Shown here: piece by piece, positions 47,730 through 56,374 of the stretch
Position numbering within the stretch: position 1 is the first letter of the stretch
How the letters are laid out: the number at the start of each line of letters is the position of its first letter
Source of the DNA: Plasmopara viticola
Lineage: Eukaryota > Oomycota > Peronosporomycetes > Peronosporales > Peronosporaceae
Assembly: GCA_001695595.3 (NCBI GenBank)
Contig: MBPM02000013.1
Location: forward strand, 930,001 to 994,000
Direction of reading: 5' to 3'
Length of the DNA: 64,000 bases
Translations under genes and position numbers: made by a program
Notes under the pieces: model-generated
Databases searched by the model: none
What the model was told of the DNA's origin: nothing
What the model saw: the letters and a program-made list of their open reading frames with translations, nothing else

Positions 47730-48254
47730 ACATCGAAGCGGTCCTGGTCGCGTCGGGCGGCCATTGCCACACCTTCCTCGTCTGTCATTGTGCGTACAGA
47801 TTCTCGCTTGTCCTCTTGTCGTGGGAATGTCGCACGATTTTTCATCTGCTAAATTTCTCGCACGCTGATTTAGATTACCGGAGCCATGGAAAATGGGGCC
47901 TTTTTTTCAAATGGGTCGGTTACACGGGGGGTATGCCAAGGAATAGACATGTAAGATTGCTCATGCGTAGTACCTACCCTTTTAATTCAAGTACTATAGT
48001 TATTGATATATTAATCTATTTGAAGCCTTTGGCGCCTCCCATTAGCTACATGGCACTAATCTCAAGTGTCTACGAAAAGGTAATTAATTCAATTCTACCC
48101 CCTTTTTATGACTGTCGCACTCGTTACAAATCGTGAGAGGCGCGATGATTGCGACATCTGAGTCTTGGCACTCTATGCTCTAAAATTACGGACGATGGTA
48201 CCATGGTACGTCGCTCAGGGTACATCGTCCATTCATATATATACATACATATAG
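47730..48254. other. intergenic, USP7 3' flank and upstream region of next gene
   Basis: AT-rich with a TATATATACATACATATA-like simple tract near 48236-48253 just before the next gene. No coding signal was recognised. Confidence 0.4.
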
Positions 48255-48261
48255 TCATTCC
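48255..48261 (+). promoter_or_regulatory. initiator-like YCAYTYY motif
   Basis: TCATTCC lies 24 nt before the ATG at 48286 and just after an AT-rich tract. This supports choosing that first ATG, although motif evidence alone is weak. Confidence 0.4.
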
Positions 48262-48285
48262 TTCAAGCTACTCCATCTTCTTCTC

Positions 48286-50706
48286 ATGCCCATGACCTTG
48301 AACGGCCCTTCCGTCCGTCCAGACGCTCGCGCCTCCAAGACTCACGCCAGTGCACGTCACTGTTCCTTTCAGCTCGTATCGCCACGGTCTGACCCGAAAC
48401 GAATGAGTAACGCGAGCGACCTCGACGCCTCGCGCCCCGTCACGTCCGACATGCTGTCGTTCAAAGCGACCGTCATTCCACCTTTGTACGACGCGTGGCT
48501 GCCTCCACCTCGCCCGCGACGTTGCTGGTGGTGGTCGCGACAGTGTCGAAAAGGCACTGACGACGAGGACAAGCCGCGGCGGGCGTCGCCTGGGTTCAAA
48601 GCCATGAAGATCGAGTCGACCCTGGCACGCAGGAGCAGCGATGTGTCCACGAGTGGGTACATGTACTCCCGAGGCAGTCTCGACAGTGACGCGTCGTGGG
48701 GCGACGCGACGGCCCGACAAAGGACTGGGCGGCGCGTGCGGGCGTGGCAAGCACTGAGCAAGGCGTACGAGAGCGAGGGCGACGCGACGCCACTCGCCGC
48801 ACTCGTCTACGCCACGCCCATGACGGTCTTGCAAACCTTTGTACAGACCGTGGGTACGTGTGCCGATAGAAAAGCATTCAGTGGACGCGAAGCGGGGACG
48901 GACGTGGCGTATACTTGGGCCCACCACGCGAAACGGGTACAGTGTGCCACGAGCGCGTTGAGTCACTTGGGCTTTGGTACCGGCGAAGGCGTCGTGGTCT
49001 GTGCGTCCACGAGTCCGATCGTCCATGCGATCCATCTTGCCGTGATTGCAGTCGGGGGCGTCGTGGCGCACGTGCATAGTGCCTGGAGTGCTCGGGAGCT
49101 GCACGACGAGATTGTACCCATGGCACACGCGACCATCCTTGTCGTCGACACTTTTAACGACGCGTTTCGGCAAGTGGTGGCACAGTCGCCGACACAATTC
49201 CGAGCCCTTGTGGTACTCGACGAAGCGACAGCCACCGCCGACGTTCCGACAAAAGTTAACGTCATGACGGGCCACGAGCTCGTGACCTATGGCGCTCGTA
49301 CGACCGACGAGGCTTCCACGACGCCGTCGATCGAGTCGCTTGTGTCCAGTGTCCGACCCGATCAGTGCTGTGTCTTGGCGTTCGAGTACGACGCAGTCGG
49401 GCGCATTCGAGCGGCCGAACTCTCCCACGACAATGTCTTGTTCACTGCCGCAGCGTTGGTCCGCAGTTTCGGCCTCGGTCCCCGCGATCGGCTCGTCGCG
49501 TACTTGCCGTTGCACCACGTGGCGGCCCAAGTGCTGGAGCTGTACGTCCCGTTGATTGCCGGCCTCTCGGTCGTGTGTGCGGCGACGTTTCCGCGACCGC
49601 TCGTCCGCGTCGTGAGGGACCACAAGCCGACAGTCTTTTTTGCCACCCCCGCGACCTGGGCGCAATTTCGTCAGCAAGTGTACCGCGCAAAGGGCGACGT
49701 GAACGCCGCCATGTACCGCTGGGCCAAGATCCGGGCCACGAAGCATGCGCAAAAGCTCTTGTTTGCACGAGGCCACCGCGCGCGCCACCGCAGTGTCGGG
49801 TACCGGCTCGCCAAAGCCTTGGTGCTCAACCATCTCAAGAAGAAGATTGGCCTCGAGAGCTGCACGGCGTGTTACTCGGTCTTGGCGCCCTTGGACTTCG
49901 AGCTCGAGCGGCTGTTTCAGACGGTCGATACGCCCATCTACCAACTCTTTGGGACGGCCGAGACGTGTGGCTTTGCCGCGCTCAACTTTCCCCACGCGTC
50001 GGAAGTTGGGACCGCGGGCCGGGCCTTACCGGGCACGACACTTCGGTGTGACGAACGGTCGCACGAAACGGTGTTTCGCGGCCGCAACGTGTTTTTAGGC
50101 TACCGCAAGCCGGTTTTTGTGTCGACGCCCGACACGGACGGCGGTTTGTCTTCTTGTGTCGCGGATGGCTGGCTCCGCATGCGGCAGCGGGCGTTCTTGA
50201 CCCCCACGGGGTTCCTGCGCATCAGTGACCCGCGCGACTTTCTCGTGCTCTCGACCGGGGACTGGGTCCCGACGCAACCGTTTGAACGGGCCATGCTCGA
50301 GGTGATGCCCGAACTCGAACGCGCCGTCTTGATTGGAGACGGTCGGACGTTTCTTAGTGCCTTTTTTTTCTTGAAAACCAGCGCTGGACCCGGTCGCGTG
50401 GGTGGTGGCAACTACAGTGGGCGATTGCTGGACGGCGCTGCGCTGAGAGTTAGCGCTGCGATCCGCAGCAGTGCGACGACGGTGGGTGAAGCCATTCGGT
50501 GTCAACACTGGGCCGTGCACTTTGACGCTGCGTTGGAGACCCTCTCTCAAAAGTGCTGTCTTGCTGGCTACCGGGTCCGAAAATGGATCCTCATGGCGGC
50601 CGATTTTTCTGTCGAGTCCGGGGAGCTCGACCCCGACACGGGCGACGTGTGCCGCCGGGCCGTGGATCGAAAGTACCACTCGTTGCTCGAGTCCCTCTAT
50701 AGTTAA
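48286..50706 (+). CDS. bubblegum-type acyl-CoA synthetase homologue lacking catalytic motifs (pseudoenzyme)
   Basis: An intronless 806-aa member of the adenylate-forming superfamily, closest in layout to ACSBG long-chain acyl-CoA synthetases. An unusual 175-residue arginine/serine-rich leader precedes the core. Core landmarks: SHDNVLFTAAALVRSFGL (about 380), VAYLPLHHVAAQVLELYVPL, KPTVFFATPATWAQ, YQLFGTAETCGFAALN (about 553) and the C-terminal lobe. The phosphate-binding loop that should read Y-TSGTTG-x-PK is EYDAVGRIR at about 366-374, with no gap in the alignment. The GWLHTGD motif is GWLRMRQ. The GRxKE hinge is SDPRDF. The C-terminal catalytic lysine segment (KLKR) is GDVCR. Each loss alone would cripple adenylation; together they predict no ligase activity. 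The frame is intact and coding bias strong, so it is not a decaying pseudogene. A lipid-binding or scaffold role is inferred. Confidence 0.85.
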   Translation: MPMTLNGPSVRPDARASKTHASARHCSFQLVSPRSDPKRMSNASDLDASRPVTSDMLSFKATVIPPLYDAWLPPPRPRRCWWWSRQCRKGTDDEDKPRRASPGFKAMKIESTLARRSSDVSTSGYMYSRGSLDSDASWGDATARQRTGRRVRAWQALSKAYESEGDATPLAALVYATPMTVLQTFVQTVGTCADRKAFSGREAGTDVAYTWAHHAKRVQCATSALSHLGFGTGEGVVVCASTSPIVHAIHLAVIAVGGVVAHVHSAWSARELHDEIVPMAHATILVVDTFNDAFRQVVAQSPTQFRALVVLDEATATADVPTKVNVMTGHELVTYGARTTDEASTTPSIESLVSSVRPDQCCVLAFEYDAVGRIRAAELSHDNVLFTAAALVRSFGLGPRDRLVAYLPLHHVAAQVLELYVPLIAGLSVVCAATFPRPLVRVVRDHKPTVFFATPATWAQFRQQVYRAKGDVNAAMYRWAKIRATKHAQKLLFARGHRARHRSVGYRLAKALVLNHLKKKIGLESCTACYSVLAPLDFELERLFQTVDTPIYQLFGTAETCGFAALNFPHASEVGTAGRALPGTTLRCDERSHETVFRGRNVFLGYRKPVFVSTPDTDGGLSSCVADGWLRMRQRAFLTPTGFLRISDPRDFLVLSTGDWVPTQPFERAMLEVMPELERAVLIGDGRTFLSAFFFLKTSAGPGRVGGGNYSGRLLDGAALRVSAAIRSSATTVGEAIRCQHWAVHFDAALETLSQKCCLAGYRVRKWILMAADFSVESGELDPDTGDVCRRAVDRKYHSLLESLYS

Positions 50707-51016
50707 CGTTACCTGTTTGTGCAAATGTACGCAAAGATCGCGATTCTTTGATGAATTGCACCCTTCAAGGTGGTGCGACAGGCTGCAGTCGTGCGCGACG
50801 CTTGGTGCCCTCGTTTGCAAGTGACAAGCGCAGGGTACACTGTACGATTGGATTTCTGTGTTAAATTGAATTGACGGTTTCACGAAGAGTGCACGATTCA
50901 AATCTTGAGCAAAGCGCAGTAGGTACGAAGCACCCTTTAAAGAAGCAGGTGGCTTGCATTTCGGCAAAGCCACACAATTGCGGGGCTCATGTCCCTCTTT
51001 GCACTAAGCTGCCTTT
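50707..51016. other. short intergenic region
   Basis: About 310 bp between two plus-strand genes. No initiator match or domain-bearing frame was seen. Confidence 0.4.
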
Positions 51017-51535
51017 ATGCGGGCGCTTGGTTGCTCACTTTTGAACGCACCAAGTCGCACGTACGTCCTCATCATGCGCTTCAGTCGACCGTCGTCTCGG
51101 TCGTTTGTGGCCCCATTGTCGACGAGGTCCGTGAGCACGTCTCGGTTGGCTGCCACGCTCTGGAGCTTTGTGGTGTTGCGGATGCGCAAGCTGCAACGTG
51201 TACCCAAAGGCGCTGCGAGCCAGGTTGACGTTATCTATGGCAAACCTGCGCCTGAAGCGGCAAGCAGGCACGAAGCTGCACTCACGGTGCTTTTTGCATC
51301 GGGAAGGGAGGAGTGCCATGTCTCTTTGGACGATGACGCGTGGTCTGAAGCGACGACGGACGTGTCTGACAATTGTAGTAGCGTTGATGGCGACGCGGTT
51401 GAGACGGTGGAGGAGGAATGGTTGAAGCAGAGTGCCCGGTCGTCTCTTGAACGACGAGTTGCGGGAGGCTTGAGGAAACGTGTCAAGTGGGTTTGTGTCG
51501 GTCATGGACGCTATGTTAAGAAGCAGGAAGAATAA
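51017..51535 (+). CDS. orphan protein with C-terminal CVGHGRYVK motif
   Basis: An ATG-initiated frame of 172 aa. The first 60 residues are basic and serine-rich; a second ATG at residue 20 is an equally plausible start. The middle is acidic (DDDAWSEATTDVSDNCSSVDGD). A basic helix then leads to the ending VKWVCVGHGRYVKKQEE. The last motif recurs as WDCVGYGRWVK at the end of the protein at 55437-56114, which argues that both are real genes of one family. No known domain is recognised. It lies downstream of the acyl-CoA synthetase homologue in the same orientation. The function is unknown. Confidence 0.55.
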   Translation: MRALGCSLLNAPSRTYVLIMRFSRPSSRSFVAPLSTRSVSTSRLAATLWSFVVLRMRKLQRVPKGAASQVDVIYGKPAPEAASRHEAALTVLFASGREECHVSLDDDAWSEATTDVSDNCSSVDGDAVETVEEEWLKQSARSSLERRVAGGLRKRVKWVCVGHGRYVKKQEE

Positions 51536-52014
51536 AGCATTTTAAGTTATCATTGGCCTTTTCTATATGTACGTGTCGTTAAATCCCGAGGGTACGCGGT
51601 GGGTACGGTGATTTGCATTAGATATTGCAAAAGATACAAATAGGATACATTGTGGCAGTATTGATACTGTGCATCCCACCCTATGACCGAATCCTCGCTA
51701 ATCAAGTATCAACAATTGGTTTTGGTGCACCAGGGTTTGTGGTAAGCGTAATGAACTATTATAAGGACCGGCTGGCTTAGAAGCAAGATAAGTGATGATT
51801 AATTATGATGTAGTGCGCTGGGCATAGTGCGCGGAATATGCAGGTCAAGGCTGTGTCACGAGATGAACGAGCAGAGGCCTCGATTAACTAACACCACCTA
51901 CGCAGCCATTGGGAGTCTCTACCATTTTATTCGTTTAATCATATCAAGTTACAAGGAAAAACAATCTGAGTCAAATTTTTGACGTGAAGGGCCACTTTAT
52001 ATCTAAGCATCTCA
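51536..52014. other. intergenic, no feature seen
   Basis: AT-rich sequence between the orphan gene and the inverted-repeat element. No domain-bearing frame and no strong repeat was found. Confidence 0.4.
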
Positions 52015-52745
52015 GATGGTGACTCGATTTGAAAATTTCACCAGAATGTGATACAAAATGTATCAAACACTGGTACAAGATTAGACATCTATTGAACTGC
52101 ACTATGTTGGGTATTTTTCTTACATGCGGCCATATGGTCCAGCTGCAACACGATTGGCGCACCAAGCATCTGATCGTTGCCATCAGAAACAAAATTTTCC
52201 AATTGCGTCTCAATTTTCAGAAATGGCCTTCTTTTTAGCGTGTAAGCTCAAGATCAAATGTCGAATTAAGCTTCGCAATTGATTTATTTGCTCCTCCTGA
52301 TGATTCCACCAGGCTTACCTCACCGGAATAAAAATTTGCAATAAAACGGTGGGCACGCAAACACTATACATCCAATTAAATCACGTGAATCGCGAATGGA
52401 GTTTGCAATTAAGTTCTATCTCCGTGAGTTTAGACAGGTGGAATCAAAGAAGCAACTAAATTTAACGCAAACGGATGGCAATTCGACGTGCTCACACGCA
52501 GAAATGAAGGTCATTTCTATTGCTGAGACGCAATTAGGAAACATTGTTTCTAATTGAAACGACCAGATTGCTTGGTGCGCCAATTGAGTTGTAGTTAAGT
52601 CTTTAACTCACACTGTACGGCAGACCATATAACTACATGTGAAAACTTACCCTACAAAGTAAACTTTACCGAGTGTCTACTTTTACCAGTGTTTCATACA
52701 TTTTGTATGACATTCTACTGAAATGTTCAAAATTGAGTGAGGAAA
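52015..52745. mobile_element. imperfect long inverted-repeat element (MITE/foldback-like)
   Basis: The left part (about 52019-52260) and right part (about 52480-52741, reverse-complemented) align for more than 200 nt with scattered differences. Shared blocks in order from outside inward are AGAATGT.ATACAAAATGTAT, AAACACTGGTA, TATGGTC, TTGGCGCACCAAGCA, AATTGCGTCTCA and AGAAATG.CCTTC. Both ends also hold a short palindrome around AAAATGTAT. A central spacer of about 220 nt has no coding frame. No clear target duplication was found. A non-autonomous terminal-inverted-repeat transposon is the simplest reading. Confidence 0.75.
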
Positions 52746-52759
52746 AACACTGCAGACAT

Positions 52760-53077
52760 TCATCCGGTAAATGGCATCAATTTTCCTGAGCCCACTGTCG
52801 AAGCGTCGCCAAGCGAGGCAAAAGCTTTAAAGGCGGCGGCTCGCGCATCAATGGCACGGGTGATATGCTTAAACTCAGCCAGAATTTGCTGTGTCGATTT
52901 AGTTGGTCTAGCACGAGTTTGTGCACGCACAAAATCTTGCATTTTGGTCCCAAAAACTGCCAGGAGATGATCGAGCAGCACCCGTTTGCGTCGATCTGAG
53001 GCGTTGATACACTTATCACCAATCCTTTTTAGTGCGATCCTGCCCTCTAAACCAGCTTGCGCTCTGTCAACATGCAT
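52760..53077 (-). pseudogene. unidentified coding remnant
   Basis: A minus-strand frame of about 105 codons with good amino-acid composition (LDHLLAVFGTKMQDF, RARPTKSTQQILAEF, KHITRAIDARAAAFKAF). It is wedged between two repeat elements and lacks recognisable flanking exons. It resembles a helical domain fragment. The family was not recognised; it may be the captured end of a host gene or part of an element. Confidence 0.3.
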
Positions 53078-53272
53078 TGAAATTGGATGCGTACACCACC
53101 AATGCCGATGGAATTAATTGACTGACAAAGGTGGAAGTTAGCGACGAAAGACATGGGCGCAAGGGTATCCCATCACAGACTGCAGTAAACCTTCAAACTA
53201 TGCCAAGTGGATTTGCGGCAAAGTAGAAATCATTAGGCAAATGAAGACCGAATTTCGAGCTAATGAGAAGCC
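53078..53272. other. intergenic next to inserted repeat
   Basis: Holds a near copy of the insertion target (CATTAGGCA at about 53230), 45 nt left of the actual target duplication. No gene seen. Confidence 0.35.
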
Positions 53273-53621
53273 AGCATTAGGCATTTGTTGTATTGTATTA
53301 CGTTATCGCGTTGCCAAGTTATGCACGTGCTAGGCTCTATGGCTAGTCCACGGCATAGAGTGGTGTCCGCATACGTCGGATCTCGTTCGGCGGGCAGTGC
53401 AGCCAGCACCGAGGCCGTGAGGGTCTTCCATTATTTTGTGTGATTCTGACTTGGTAAGGGCCCAGGTGGCGCCCTAGTGCTGGAGACCGTCGCGTCGAGG
53501 GTGAGACTCGTTAGAGATCTGCAGATGCCCGAGAGCATCTGCCCGAAGCGCGCGAGCATTTTAGCCCCCGCGCTTGGAAGGAGGGCGTCACCCCAACCTT
53601 TTCCGAAAAAGCATTAGGCAT
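53273..53621 (+). mobile_element. single repeat element with 12-bp target-site duplication
   Basis: The element body at 53285-53609 (325 bp) belongs to the family forming the 12442-13209 palindrome; its direction matches the right arm there. It is flanked by a perfect 12-bp direct repeat, AGCATTAGGCAT, at 53273-53284 and 53610-53621. The body starts TTGTTGTATTG and ends CCTTTTCCGAAAA, with no obvious terminal inverted repeat. It contains a short stem, CAGATGC...GCATCTG. A target duplication of 9-12 bp would suit a Mutator-like, non-autonomous DNA transposon, but the family is not established. Confidence 0.8.
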
Positions 53622-54027
53622 ATATATTATATTTGAGGGGGTGGTGGAAGAACTGGGGGATAACCAACAGCTCCCTAATGTAATCGAATTGTTCTATGTA
53701 ATCGTAGGTAAGGGGTGGAATTGAGGAAAGATATATTAATTGTGGACGTCACTTTGTAGTGTACGCTGGATGCTTTAGCGTGCGGTAGCTGACATTGTCG
53801 CCAACGGGCTAAGCGTTGAAAAAGTACTGCTGCCGATGCTGTATGACACGACACGAAAGATTGATGTCAACCACTTTATGGACATTGGCTACTTCATCGA
53901 CGTCTCTTTCTTGCAGATAGAACAGTCGATTAAGACTGGAAGCTCTTCGAATGTGGACATTTTCACAGTATGCTCAGCACTTTCCCGTCAAAAAAATGGG
54001 TAAAACTTTTGAGCAAGTTGGCGGCGC
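53622..54027. other. intergenic, no feature seen
   Basis: No domain-bearing frame. A GGGGGTGGTGG-type G-rich patch occurs at about 53638. Otherwise unremarkable. Confidence 0.35.
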
Positions 54028-54440
54028 TCACTTTGTAATGCCGACAACTAAAATTTCGTCGAGAGCGAAGGTCGAAGCTGACTCTTTGTCAATAAGTGCC
54101 ACCACTTGAGCTCTTGAAGATGTTGGCAACGTGTACAGCGCTGCGACGTCTGGCTTGACCAATAGACACGTGTCATCAAATGCAATGTATTGTTGCTTCC
54201 GCGATCCATTTCTTGGCAACGCAGAGGTTTGGCCATATACTCGACGACTGCTTGCCACATCTCAAAAGCAACGCGTTTCATCAGAGCGAGCGCGTTTATG
54301 CGCAAGAACAAACCCTTGTCCTTCGTGTCGTCTCTATCTTCATTCTGCTTGACGCCTGAGCATTTCCAGCCGTTGATCGCAAGATTGGTGGCAATGCAAA
54401 AGCTCAAGCTTGTTTATAGCCGGTTGTTTTGCCACTCCAA
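54028..54440 (-). pseudogene. decayed relative of the 55437 orphan gene
   Basis: The minus strand carries, in two frames, segments matching the protein encoded at 55437-56114. Matches are GVKQNEDRDD, LALMKRVAFEMWQAVVEY, then after a frameshift YIAFDDTCLLV and VVALIDKESASTFALDE. The intact counterpart reads RMTRAALKMWQVVVKY, HIAFDDMCKVV and VVALADWESAPTFALDD. About 20 codons between the halves are missing and the C-terminal CVGYGRWVK end is absent. It is therefore a broken paralogue in inverted orientation about 1 kb away. Confidence 0.75.
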
Positions 54441-55436
54441 TTGGCAATTCGCTATCCACTGATTGCAGCGTAAAACGCCTTCGTTTCTCAGCCAATCTAG
54501 CCTTAATGATGTCATAAATTCTGTCGATGACTGTAGACAGCTACATGCGAAGCTACCTATCTCTTGAAATGTTCAATAATTTCCATCATAGAGTTCTTGA
54601 CCATGCATTTGTTAAAATCTCCTTTTTTCAACGTTTGACACTGAGACGAGACTATTCCCCCTTTTCATCCAATAAGCACCATCTGTTAAAACTGCGTTTC
54701 GGCTTTGGTTTGAGCTAATGGAAAGCCGTGCCAAAGAATTCGTGCGCGGTTTTTTGGCAATCTCGTCGACGTTGCGCCGTACGATCGACGGTGGGGACAC
54801 TGCGCCAACCCATCGAGGCTTTCTTATGCGACCAAAACAGCGTCACGACGGATTATCATTTTCACAAGGATTGATCTGAAACGTTGGCTACCCTTACATT
54901 CTATTAGAAAAAGTAAAATGCGCCCAGCCATTGTCTCAGTGCTAATATCTGTCATATCAGTTCCAAAAGAAAAAAAGATCGAGAAGCTGACACCCCAAGA
55001 TCTGGTGGCTCACGGTTGAGATACAGGGCGCGGATGTACCCCGTACCTGTTCGTGTCGTAATGACACTGCAAGAAGCAGCGTCATCAACCCAGGTGCTCG
55101 CAGCCTCAAATCCTGGGCACTGCCTGCTCACAGGTACAAATCGGCTGTTTTGCTACCACTCGAACGTTTAGCGATACGGACAGGTACCACATTTCTCGAA
55201 TAAAGGACGATTTTAGTGTTGAAATGAAATTGACAAATCTTGATGAAATTTTACCGTAGTACCTTGCCTCAACATCGCCGTTCCAATGCGTGTCCCAAGC
55301 AAATTTTTTTTGTCATCATCTTCCGATCTTTGCGAGCTGCTATTGCTTCGATATGGTCATTCTTTAAATTGCCACCACCTCCGTGACCAGCTGATGGGAA
55401 CGCAAAGGCGTCAAGCAGCGTGAAGATCGAGACGAC
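54441..55436. other. intergenic, partly ancestral coding sequence of orphan gene
   Basis: Most of this stretch shows nothing. The last 60 nt or so still read in the frame of the downstream orphan gene (IATTSVTS, stop, WERKGVKQREDRDD), matching the inverted relative, with an in-frame TGA at 55392-55394. Confidence 0.45.
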
Positions 55437-56114
55437 ATGACCAGGTCCTTCTTCCGCATGAAAGCGTTGACGCGCATGACACGCGCGGCTCTTAAGATGT
55501 GGCAAGTGGTCGTCAAGTATTCGGCCACACCGTTGCTGTGCCAAGGCATGGAGAGCGACGTGGCCATGGCCACGAATTCGCGACGACAAGCATTGGCAGA
55601 GACCACACCCAATGGATTGACCAAGCACCACCCACACATTGCATTTGACGACATGTGCAAAGTGGTCGAGCGGTACGCGTTGCCACCGTCGCCACGAGCT
55701 CCCGTGGTGGCACTTGCAGATTGGGAGTCGGCGCCAACTTTTGCTCTCGACGACCACTTGGGCGTTGGGTTTCCCGAAGCGAGTGCCGATAGATTGCTCA
55801 ACAAGTGTAACCCCTTTCTATCGGGAAAGCGTCGAGCAAACAGTGAGGACCTGACATCCGAAGCCCTCACAGTCGCGACCGACTCGTCTACGATGCAAGA
55901 GCGGGACGCTGATGACGCCACTCTTGTCCAACCCGAGGGCGAGACCATCAAACAGCATGAACATCCGTCTGAATTGACGACGGCGGCGAAAGACCACAGT
56001 TGCGCGAGTTTGATTCGCCACTTTGAAGACCTGGCAGTCCAGTCACAGATCGAAGAACACAGAGCTCACTGGGACTGCGTGGGCTACGGACGCTGGGTCA
56101 AGTGCCATGACTGA
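55437..56114 (+). CDS. orphan protein with C-terminal CVGYGRWVK motif
   Basis: An open frame of 225 aa starting at ATG 55437. An N-terminal helical part (MKALTRMTRAALKMWQVVV) is followed by HIAFDDMCKVVERYALP and FALDDHLGVGFPEASADRLL. A long acidic linker leads to the ending WDCVGYGRWVKCHD, shared with the 51017 gene. The conserved frame extends upstream of the ATG but is closed by a TGA, so the gene either restarts at this ATG after losing its N-terminus or is itself decaying. The inverted, frameshifted relative at 54028-54440 supports a real ancestral gene. No domain is recognised. It is convergent with MLO-like gene B, 260 bp away. Confidence 0.5.
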   Translation: MTRSFFRMKALTRMTRAALKMWQVVVKYSATPLLCQGMESDVAMATNSRRQALAETTPNGLTKHHPHIAFDDMCKVVERYALPPSPRAPVVALADWESAPTFALDDHLGVGFPEASADRLLNKCNPFLSGKRRANSEDLTSEALTVATDSSTMQERDADDATLVQPEGETIKQHEHPSELTTAAKDHSCASLIRHFEDLAVQSQIEEHRAHWDCVGYGRWVKCHD

Positions 56115-56374
56115 CTCATGAAAAGCGCACTGATTACCGCAACTTTGTAAATATGTAATGTTGCAACCTTCAATCAACATATCTGTCTTTTGATATTGCA
56201 GCATATTTTACTAAATAGGCTATCCATTTATCTTAAAACCCTATACTTTGACCCACAACGCCATCATCCCATGCATTTAATACACTATACTTTCTTAAAC
56301 CAAAGTCAACTTGAAAAAAGTTACGTGAAAAGAAACATCAATGCAACGTGACCAAACATACACTCATGGCCCCA

